Positions 50,123 through 59,349 of a DNA stretch of 64,000 bases are shown piece after piece. Origin of the DNA: Vitis vinifera (lineage: Eukaryota > Streptophyta > Magnoliopsida > Vitales > Vitaceae); assembly GCF_030704535.1 (NCBI RefSeq), contig NC_081818.1:819001-883000 (forward strand). Reading direction: 5' to 3'. The notes under the pieces were generated by a model. It saw nothing but the letters and a program-made list of their open reading frames with translations. It ran no database searches and was not told the origin of the DNA. Each line of letters starts with the position of its first letter. The stretch's first letter is position 1. The position numbers were made by a program, and so were the translations under genes.

Positions 50123-51686
50123 GTAAACAAAATTTGAAAATCATTAAATTGTTACTTGAACAAATTGAAATGTTTATACTACCTTGCTAACATCTTATTT
50201 GTCTTTACAAATACTAAGACATAGTAATTTCCGCTTTGATTTTTTGCATCAAGACTTAACAATTCTATGTTTAATATGTTGATGATTTGAGTTCTTCAAC
50301 AAATCCATATTTTCTTCCATTGGCAAATCTATCATTGTTTCTTCATATCCAATGATTTAACAATTTTTGTCTTACATATATGCTTTCCAATTTTGAACAC
50401 TTCCATTAAGAAATGTGGTGATAATATAATTCATGCTCCATTTGTTCATAAAATTTTGATTATCTTTTAAAGTTGATAATATAATGCACGTGGAGTTTAT
50501 AATATACACTTTATTACATTTGAATAACCTTGAAATCCAAACATATCTGCCAAAATATGGCAACTTTTAAATTTTTTTACCTTTTTGTATGCCAATTAAG
50601 GACAAGAAATTTTTTGTGTCATGCATATTTCAGGCCATCTAACAATTCGATAAGGCACATTTCCTTATTGCGACTTAGTTAACCCAATTATAAGATATTT
50701 TCATCAAATAATTAACTTGTAAATATTTGAAGTACTTGGAAAAAGTTAATTACTATAACTTTTTCTTAATCACCTTTTTCTATATATCTTTGTAATAATT
50801 ATGATGAGATGATAAGTTTTGCATTGCCAGATTGGTGCGACCATAATTACAATAATTAAGTTAAAACTCCAAAATTAATCCCAACTATTATCTCATATAA
50901 TAGCTAAAGAAGTTAGGATAGGAAGGTGTGTATTGATCTTCAAAAAAATAAAAATAAAAAGGATAATAGAAAATACAAGATATTGTTTTAACCTTATTTA
51001 TATGTATTTACTTTTTGGTTGTTGATAAATTTAACAAATTAGTGTAGAAATGAGAGTTTGGATTAAAAGAATAAATAGAAGAGACAAAAAAATGAGTTAG
51101 CTATATATACAATGAAAAGGTAAAGATATTATCTTAACAAAGAACTTTTTTTTTTTATTACTTTTTTTTATTGAATTAAATTTATTTAAGTTAACATGAA
51201 CATGAAAACTAAGATAATGAATGAGTACAAAGAAAATAAAATTTGAGGGAAAATATATAGTGGGCTAATATAATAAAAGACAAAAAATAAAATTGTCTTA
51301 CCCAATAACATGCCTTTCACCTTTTCAAATTTAAAAGAAAATCTACAAGAAAATTTGTTGATACATCTTTTCATTTTTGGCATCTATGAAATTAATGAAT
51401 TTAATTTGGATACAAGAAATGAGATAAGAAAGTATAGAATGTTCATTAACTTTATTGATGAGTCTAATAAACTTTTTCAAAATATAAAGAAATAATTACC
51501 TGCATACAATTATTAATAGAAATAAAAACTTTAAAGAATTAATCCACATAATAGAAAGATCTATACAAAAGTCTAGCTAATAGCACATACATTTTCACTA
51601 TCTATAATTAAGGTTGTAGAGGATCAGCTCTCCATGAATCACATTAATGAATGACTCTTATCAATCCAAACTAGCACCAAACAAAA
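49378..51686. other. Spacer between PME B and PME C
   Basis: AT-rich, no gene. It includes the 3' trailer of B, a ~60-base TA run and, from about 50980, sequence homologous to the promoter of PME D (for example 'actttttggttgttgataaa' at about 51010 and 'aagaaatgag' near 51412). Confidence 0.5.
50059..50119. repeat. (TA)30 microsatellite
   Basis: An unbroken AT/TA run of about 60 bases, the longest in the window. It is self-complementary and prone to length variation. Confidence 0.95.
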
Positions 51687-53637
51687 ATGTGGTTTCCTCC
51701 ATTGCTACTCATTTTCTCCTTGACCACCATCTTTTTTGTGGATTCAAGAGCTAGAAATTTTATAATGTTGAATGAAGAACATTTTCCATCAAAAGTTAGC
51801 ATTCACCGTATCTCAATCAAGCCAAGCAAATTTCGGCAAGATCCAAGATGCCATTGATTTTGTTCCTTCTAACAACAAACAGTCAATTTGGATCAAAGTT
51901 TCTCCATGAGTTTATATGTCCATACTAGTTACAATCTACTAATACTAATCGCATTAATTAATCCCTTATTGCTTTTTGTTTGCTTGCCATTGGATTAATG
52001 TTTATATATTTCAATACTATTTTACATTTTGTTCAAGTGTAACTTGTTATAGGATTCTAACTTTTGATTGGAAAACAATCACCACGCAAGGAAAAGTTAA
52101 ACATTCCCAAAGAAAAACCATATATCTTTCTTGAAGGATATAGTGCTAGCAAAACAATGGTTAAGTGGAATGACCATGCCCAAATGGATCAGAGTGCTAC
52201 TTTCACTTCACTTATAGACAATTTTGTTGCTGAAGGGATTAACTTTGAGGCAAACAAATCTAGGGTTTATTTTTCTTTCCTTCCATGAATAATACAAGTT
52301 ATTATTAAGCATACAATATTTATTTGTGCTAAAATTTCATTATAATTTTCCTTGAATTACATATGTCTTGGGTTTTTTTTTTCTTTGAATTCATTGTCAC
52401 TTGTATTATTTTTTGTACAATTTATTGATTTCGGAAATTATGCAATAAGCTAGATTTCCCTATTTGTTGAAGGCTAATTTCATGCATCCACTATTTGCAT
52501 GGCAAATTCTTGTAGTAAAATCATTATATTACTTGAAAACATCTTTTAAAACATATGTTATGACAAATTATGGTTATCTTTGTAAGTTTTATTTTTTTCT
52601 AATGTGGGAAACATACAATTTTGTTGTTTTAAGAAAGTAATTCATATTTTATTACTCTTAATTACTTTCAATTAATTAAGAGCAATTTAATTATTTCAAG
52701 AATAATGAAAACTAGGTAAGTGTCTACTACTAAAATCAAGATATTTTGTAATAACAAATTTGTAGTTTTCTCCTTTTTTTTTTTTTTTTCTTTTTTTGCT
52801 TGCAAAATTATTATAATGTACCAAAAATCTCAATCAGCCTATACAACAAGTAGTGGCAGCAAGAATATATGGTGATAAATCCGCTTTCTATAATTGCAAG
52901 ATATTTATGGGATGTAACAAACCAACATTACCTTAGTAATTTCTACATCGAAGGGGTAGTGGATTTCATCTAAGGTGATGACCAACCTTTTTATGAGATA
53001 TAATATGTAAAAAGCGACCGATAAAATTAGGGTTGCAACTTGGATGGGTTGGTTCGAAAAGATCGATGCCTAAATCTTATATCATAAAAAGATTAATTAT
53101 CAATAATTGTATACCCATCCCAACCCATTCAAGATGCAATCATATTATATTAATAATTAGCATAAGTAAATATTTATTGATAATTAATTTTTTGTGAGAT
53201 AAAATACTTCTACTAAATTAAGGACGTACAATTATAAATTATTCATTTTTACTTGTATTTAAGCTTTAAATATAAAAAAAAAATAAGTTAAAACTATGTT
53301 CATTAGTAAGTTTCTTCTTACTATTCGATAGAATTGTGAAATAAGAGTTAATGGTCAATTGCTACCTTTAAATGTTTGGGGAGGTTATATAATAGCACAA
53401 AAGCGAGACTCACAAAGGGATCCTAGTGGCTTTGTGTTTTATAGAGGTCATGTTTCGAGGAATGGTCAAGTTTTCCTAGGGAGGGCTTAGGGACCTTATT
53501 CTCGTGTTATATTTCAAAAAACAAAGTTCGATATAGATGTGGCGCCTAAAGGATGGATGATTGGAACAAGACTAGGTAAGTTTCATGATGTAGCTAGTAC
53601 ATACAATAGTTCATACCATGATATAATTATTACGGTT

Positions 53638-53905
53638 ATGTTTGGTTCTTGGAGAATTTGAGGGAAAATATGAGAAAAAAAAATAGAAGAAAAGAAAATG
53701 TGAAGAAAAATATAAAAAGAAAAAAAAAATTAAGTCAATAAATTATTTTTATATCCGACTTGAAATTCATTTTTTTTATTTAACTCTTTAAAAATTAATT
53801 TATTTAAAAATATATAATTTTCTTACTAATCTTAATTATGTATATCTTTCTTTTTTTCATAGTTAAATAAAATATGAGAAAATCATTTTTCTTAACATTT
53901 TTTTT
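53638..53905. mobile_element. MITE-like AT-rich block in intron 4 of PME C
   Basis: The left part 'atgtttggttcttggagaat' is followed by A-rich 'gagaaaatgtgaagaaaa' and closes with 'atgagaaaatcatttttctt'. A related block lies in intron 2 of PME D (about 60331-60620, 'tgtttggtttccaaagaaaa'). Edges are unclear. Confidence 0.35.
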
Positions 53906-54042
53906 ATTTCACTAGCATAATTCACATAATATAACATTGTTTCATTTTACTTAATTTGCATTGATTGTAGAGGTAATATGGTCTACTTGGAGCAAGACTA
54001 TAGTGGAAAAGGATCAAATGTTAACAAGCGAGCTAAATGGTC

Positions 54043-54050
54043 CCAACATA
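54043..54050. repeat. Target site duplication, left copy (CCAACATA)
   Basis: The 8-mer CCAACATA before the hAT element is repeated exactly at 57132-57139 after it. Eight bases is the hAT hallmark. Both copies belong to the PME C exon 5 codons around SQHN. Confidence 0.95.
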
Positions 54051-54371
54051 TAGGGGTCTCCAAAAAGCCCGCGGCCCGCTTTAGGCCCGGCCCGAGCCCG
54101 TTTATGGGCGGGCCGGGCCGTGGGCCTAAATTTAGGCCCGGCCCGGCCCGTAGGCCCGCCCCTTTAAAAAAAAAAATACAAAAATAAAAAGTATTAAAAA
54201 AAATATTCATTTCAAAATTTTATTCATTGAATGTATAATTACATTTAAAAATGTGGGAAAAGTTTACATCACTACAAAATAAATACATCCCAACTAGGTT
54301 GGCACCTATTTATTTGTCAATCATCTGTATTTTTCAACCACAAAAAATAAAAATAAAAATATAATATACAT

Positions 54372-56384
54372 TTAGTCATTATTTTCTGGCGGTGATGACG
54401 AACTATCATGCATCCATGAAGATCTTGATAGTTTTAAAGATTCCATATCGGCAAGCATCTCTGTTTCTCGAATGGAATCGTACATCCTTTTATTTGCTAT
54501 TTCTCAATCTTTTACATATATCCCTGCTTCAATAACGTCTGGCGCTAAGTTGCATCGTTTTTTACTAATAACTCTTCCACCTGCACTAAAAGCAGCTTCT
54601 GATGCAACTGTACTCACAGGAACTGTTAGTACATCACGAACAATTATAGAAAGCACAGGATATTTGTGTTGATGTGATTTCCACCATATTAAAATATCAA
54701 AATCTTCTTGATCTTCAAATGGAATTATATCAGTATTAAGATATTTATCTAAATCAGATGTATTATTTGGAGAACTATTTGTTGTCTTTTTTCGACTTTT
54801 CAACATTTCTAGAGCTCCTTTATAAAAAGATGAGGAGTTTGTAGATGTAGGTGGTAATTTATTAGTATTAATATCATTACCATATTTTTCTTTATAATAG
54901 TTATATAAATTATGTAATAATGAATTTATTTCATTTTTAATTTCTTCAATTTTTATTTGGTCATTAAAATAAATAATTGTTAACCATTCATCCAAAGCTT
55001 CAAATTTCAATCTAGGGTCCACAATTAAAGCAATATAAAAAATTAAAGGTATTTCCCCCCAATATTTTCTAAATTTTTCTATCATTGCAAATATTGTATC
55101 ATTAAATATTTCAAAACTTAAATATTTTTGAAGTACAATAAAAATATTAGTTATTTGCATAATAACTCGATTTGAAGTTGGATAATATACACCACAAAAA
55201 ATGTTTGTTGAAGTATCAAAAATTTCAAAAAGATCTCTTAAAAGATCTGCAACATGCCAATCATAATCACTTAATGCATAAATATCTGCTTCACAATCAT
55301 TGTCAAGTAATTGTATTTCATATAATTCGACTACTTTTCTATATTTTGTAATATTTTGTAAAAGTTTATATGTGGAATTCCATCTAATGGCCATATCCAA
55401 ATTTATATTTTTTCTTTTCATATTTAACATTTTGCAACAATCAAAAAATAATTCATGTTTTGCTTGAGAACTATTAATACTATATGCAATGCCTCTAATT
55501 TTTTCCAATGTATCATCAACATTTTTTAATCCATCCTTTACAATTAAATTTAAAATATGTGCACAACAACGCACATGAAATATTTTAGCATGATCTTCTT
55601 TTACTTGCCAATATAGTTTTAGTCTATTTATTGCTGCATCATTATTAGCAGCATTATCTAATGTTACTGTCAATATTTTATCACGAAGGCCTAAATTTAT
55701 AATTTCTTCATTTATTAAAGCTGCTATATTTTTACCACTATGTGGAGCATTTATTAATTTAAATGAAATTATTCTTTTATTTAATTTCCATTCATTATCA
55801 ATGTAGTGAGCAGTTATACATAAAAAACCAGTGTGAGTTAAAGATGTCCAAATATCAGATGTTAAACAAATATTTCCTTCAAAATTTGCAAAAAAAAATT
55901 TTTAAATTTCTTTTTGTGTATAAAATTTTTTCATAATATCTCTTTTAACTGTATTTCCAGACCAACCTTTAAATTGAGGATTAATACCTCGTTGAATTGT
56001 TCCTACAAAATCATGAGTTTCCATCATGTTGAAAGGTTGTTCTGCTCTTATTATATAATCAATCATTTCTTCACGACAGTTAGATTCATCATAAGAAAAT
56101 GTTTTTAAATTTCCACTTTCATTTTTACCTAATTGCATATAATTTCTAATATCTATATTATTTTTAGTTTTACAATTTTCGTGATGTCTTTTTAAATGAC
56201 TTGTGCCTGCATTTGAGCCACCAGTAAGAAATTTATTACAAATTTTACATTTTGCTTTTATTTCTTTTTTATTATTTTCTAAAATTATTTCTACTCTATC
56301 AAAAAAATTTCATATATTTGAAGTAAATTTTTTGTTTGATGATATTTCATCACATGGACTAGATGAAGAAGAAGCACTTGTCAT
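54372..56384 (-). pseudogene. hAT transposase (BED finger plus hAT dimerisation domain), decayed
   Basis: Reading from the ATG at 56384, a BED zinc finger appears (KCKICNKFLTGG, then THLKRHHENC-like residues), then NPQFKGWSGNTVKRDIMK, then a catalytic-core stretch (FEGNICLTSDIWTSLTHTGF, TVTLDNAANNDAAI). It ends with the hAT C-terminal domain (LIWWKSHQHKYPVL, VSTVASEAAFSAGGRVISKK) and SSPPENND. This is the RICESLEEPER/Ac type. About three in-frame stops interrupt it: near 56310, at 55902-55904 and at 54504-54506 (the last where a Trp codon is expected). The longest open piece has 389 codons. The protein would bind the element's ends and move it; this copy cannot do so itself. Confidence 0.9.
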
Positions 56385-56702
56385 ATTATAATTATTGATA
56401 AAATATTATGCCAAAAATAATAAAGTAATAAATATAAAAAAAAATGTAACAAAAAAATAAAGTAGTAGGGGTGAAGTATGTTACTCAATTAGAGAACCGA
56501 TGCAGAAATTCCTAGCAAATTTGAACTTTTGGAGCCATCAATGCTTGTTTTGCACCACCAACAATATTGTATAATTTGAGGGAAAAATAAAAGAATTTGA
56601 AATATTGTAGAATGTGAGAGAAATAGAGAGAATTTGATGAAAAAATGAAAAGGGAGAAGATGTATTTATAGGAAGACTTTAGAAAAAAAAAAAAAAAAAT
56701 TG

Positions 56703-56734
56703 GCCATGTGACCGTTGCCCAACGGTCACATGGC
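56703..56734. repeat. Near-perfect palindrome in the hAT 5' region
   Basis: GCCATGTGACCGTTG (56703-56717) is followed by two bases and then its exact reverse complement (56720-56734). A further half, TGGTCACATGACCGTTGG, follows at about 56761-56778. The repeated GGTCACATG words look like transposase-binding subterminal motifs. Confidence 0.85.
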
Positions 56735-56858
56735 AGCTGGGAGTTGGGCTGGAGCTCCAATGGTCACATGACCGTTGGAGCCTTTAATTTTTTTTAAAAA
56801 AATAATATACTTTATCTTATATATATATAACTAACTCATTTAGTTAACACAAAAAAAA

Positions 56859-56930
56859 TGTGGCTCAGTTGGTTAGAGCCTTCAAAATAAAACCATGAGG
56901 GGAGGAGTTCGAATCCCCCCCTCTCCCTTC
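56859..56930 (+). other. tRNA-like block inside the hAT element
   Basis: TGGCTCAGTTGG (56861-56872) fits a Pol III A box and can form a D arm (GCTC...GAGC). GAGTTCGAATCC (56905-56916) fits a B box at normal spacing. The anticodon arm and acceptor stem do not form properly, so this is not a working tRNA gene. It is a tRNA fossil or the head of a tRNA-derived SINE. Confidence 0.6.
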
Positions 56931-57131
56931 CTTGTAAAGCCATTTTGGCTTATAATTAAAAAAGCCCAAGGCTTGGCCCACCGGCCCTCAGCCCGTGCCC
57001 CCAGCCCACTAGCCCGCGGGCTCATAGGCCGGGCCGCGGGCCTAACATTTTTCCATGGCCCGGCCCGGCCCGGCCCGAGTTGGGCCGCGAGCCTCCTATT
57101 TACGGCCCGGCCCGCCCGTTGGAGACCCTTA

Positions 57132-57139
57132 CCAACATA
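57132..57139. repeat. Target site duplication, right copy (CCAACATA)
   Basis: Exact copy of 54043-54050. After it, PME C exon 5 resumes (ATYTRANFIQDEWLATQPG-like residues) and reaches its stop at 57225-57227. Confidence 0.95.
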
Positions 57140-58550
57140 ACTTGATTGAATCTAAAATGCAACCATATACAAGAGCCAATTTCATCCAAGATGAGTGGCT
57201 TGCCACACAACCAGGAACGAATTATTAAGCTAATATTTTTATTTTGTCTAGTAGAGTGTAGCTTTGTAGTGATCATTCTATTTTATTCCCTTGAAACAAA
57301 CAACAATATTAATAAACTGGCAACAATTAGAACTAGAACTAATCTTAATGACCACGCTAAATTTTCTTTTCTTAAAAATTTTGGTTCATCATTTCTCGTG
57401 GATGAATTTTAGTGACATTAAAGTAGATTGATTTAAAATAATAATAATAATACTTATTAAGTTCATCTTTCAATTACTCTTGTTGTTAATAAAAGAAAAG
57501 TTCAAAGTATCTAATTAACGGTTCACTGATGGCAAAAACTATTAAAAACACTTTATAAATAGACGAGTTCTTAATCCATTTCTTCACTCACAATCTTGAA
57601 AGCAGTTTTCATACTTATCACTAAGGAACGAAAAAGAGTAAGAGAATGAAGATCACAAGTAAAGTTTAATACGATTGGTTGAAAAACTTCAAACCATATT
57701 GAAATTTAGGGTTAGGTCATGGGTTTTAGTCTATATGAAAGTGATTATTCACACAAACATAAAACAACTTAATATAAACAAAAATTTCATGAAAAAGTAA
57801 ATCATTTTCCTAAAATGTCTCCTTATAACAAAAAAAGATAAGTCTCTTAAAAATTTTATGTTGCATACATCTCCTAATTTTCAAGCAATTCTACACTGAT
57901 GAATTTATTTTCAAGTATTTTATAATTTCATATGAACGCAAGAACTTTTCATTAAGAAATTTCATATAACAAAATACAATACTAAAACATCTCAACAAGC
58001 AGAGAATTATGAGGCTATCCAAACATGAATCGACTTCAAGTATATACCAAATCGCTTTCGATCAGAACTTTCTATGATAGTTCCATTGTTTGTGAGGGCG
58101 AGTGAGAACTCTCCCAGTGTCTGTTTTTGACAGCTCCCACAAGTAAAGCTTCCTGGTATTGTGTTTGACTTTTCTAGAATTTTTGGAGACCCCTCTAGAT
58201 ATTTTAAAAAAAAATTAAAAATTCTATATTTTAGTGATTATTTGAGGGTGACCATAGATTATTTTTTATTATGATATAAATTATGGAGTAGTAAAAAATC
58301 GATAGTCAAATTTTATCATCAAATCAAATATAAAAAAGTGAGAATTAAAGAAAGGAAAAAAAAATCTTAGGTTATTAATACACAATAATAGGGCAAAAAA
58401 AAAAAAGATATTATCTTAGGCATTCACATGTATTTTACCTTTTTGGTCATCAACAAATTTAATGAATTTATCTGAATATTATGAGTGTGGGTTGGACGGT
58501 AAGCACAAAGAAAATGTAATTAAAGAAGGAAAATACCAAAAAAATAAGGA

Positions 58551-58920
58551 TATGTTTGGTAATTGTTTTTTAATACAATTCTAAAAAAAATATTTTTGAG
58601 AACAGTTTTTAAAAATTATTCATTGATTTTTGTAAAATAAAAGTTTGTTTGAAGACTTAAAATGTTTTTAACTTATTTTAAATATATTTTAAAAATAATT
58701 TTTATATTTAGTGTTTTATTCTTAATCATTTTATATGTTTGTATAATTATTTATTAAAAAAGTCCTCATAAAACAAGTCAAAATAACAAAAAAAACAATT
58801 AAAATATGTTCTTTAAAAACATCTTATTTTCTGTTTGAACAGAAACAACGTATTTTCTATATTTTTTGTTTTAAAGAAGATAAAAAAGTTCTAAAAATAG
58901 TTCTCAAACAAACCCTAAGA
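58551..58920. mobile_element. MITE of the 36100/47809 family upstream of PME D
   Basis: The left edge GATATGTTTGGTAATTGTTT is answered by the right edge AATAGTTCTCAAACAAACCC. The interior landmarks are 'tttattcttaatcattttat' and 'atttattaaaaaagtcctca'. At about 370 bases it is the best-preserved copy in the window. Confidence 0.55.
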
Positions 58921-58943
58921 TATTGCCTTATCTAAGGATTTGT

Positions 58944-59035
58944 CATTTAATTTTTGGTTAATTATTAATAAATTTAATGAGTTTAAAGAAGGGAAAATGC
59001 ATTAAATTTATTAATAATTAACCAAAAATTAAATG
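58944..59035. repeat. Perfect 36-bp inverted repeat with 20-base loop
   Basis: Bases 58944-58979 are exactly the reverse complement of 59000-59035; the loop is 58980-58999. The left arm (containing TTTTTGGTTAATTATTAATA) resembles single copies near 51010 and 58441, so the right arm looks like a new inverted copy of a promoter segment. Confidence 0.9.
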
Positions 59036-59282
59036 TCATATATATTTACTAATGTAATAAATTAGTGAATTCAAACGAGACATGAGATGAGCTGGATATT
59101 ACAAGAAATGTTCGTTAACTAAAAATGATGAGTTGACTCATTTTAGTAGAAATAATTAATAAAAAGACTAATTAATGAAGAAATTATTTCTTACCATCAA
59201 TAGAAGCAGCATTAAAGAGAATGAAAAATCATAATCAAATGGTATCTTCCTTATCTCTTAGGATTGCTGAAAGAACTCCATC

Positions 59283-59289
59283 TATAAAT
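59283..59289 (+). promoter_or_regulatory. TATA box of PME gene D
   Basis: TATAAAT lies 67 bases before the ATG at 59350. Confidence 0.5.
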
Positions 59290-59349
59290 TTTCATCTTCA
59301 CCTTTCAATCTTTTCTAAACCATTCTAGACAAAGTAGTAACAAGCCAAA

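Larger units (their letters stand above)
54051..57131 (-). mobile_element. hAT DNA transposon (Ac/Tag-like), 3081 bp, decayed
   Basis: The left end starts TAGGGGTCTCCAA. The right end, read inward, starts TAAGGGTCTCCAA, so the terminal inverted repeat has one mismatch. An exact 8-bp target duplication flanks it. Both subterminal regions (54060-54165 and about 56965-57120) are packed with GGCCCGGCCCG-type repeats, strikingly GC-rich in an AT-rich window. A second subterminal motif, GGTCACATG/CATGTGACC, occurs near 56703-56779. The interior carries one transposase gene on the minus strand. The element sits in exon 5 of PME pseudogene C, which is on the plus strand. Confidence 0.95.
51687..57227 (+). 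pseudogene. Pectinesterase pseudogene C, split by an hAT element
   Basis: The five-exon PME layout is recognisable: exon 1 from 51687 (signal-peptide-like MWFPPLLLIFSLTTIFFV), exon 2 about 52085-52249, exon 3 52806-52997, exon 4 about 53334-53575, and exon 5 53971-54050 resumed at 57140-57227. It is closest to copy D. Breaks: exon 1 loses frame before the conserved IQDAID and has a stop at SP*VY; the exon 3 acceptor AG has become AA (52804-52805) and its donor GT has become AT. About 20 bases with the catalytic GLQDT codons are deleted in exon 3. TAA replaces a codon in DFI*GD, and TAG replaces the Trp after LGRA. The hAT element then interrupts exon 5. It cannot make an active PME. Confidence 0.9.
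57228..59282. other. Spacer between PME C and PME D, promoter of D
   Basis: AT-rich, no gene. It contains a MITE (58551-58920) and a perfect inverted repeat (58944-59035). Stretches such as 'tttttggtcatcaacaaat' (about 58441) and 'aagaaatgttcgttaacta' (about 59103) match the DNA before PME C (about 51010 and 51412-51455), so the duplication included the promoter. Confidence 0.55.

Noticed and set aside
56895-57140. 81-codon plus-strand frame rich in Pro, Ala and Arg
   Set aside because: It is produced by the GC-rich subterminal repeats of the hAT element, not by a gene.
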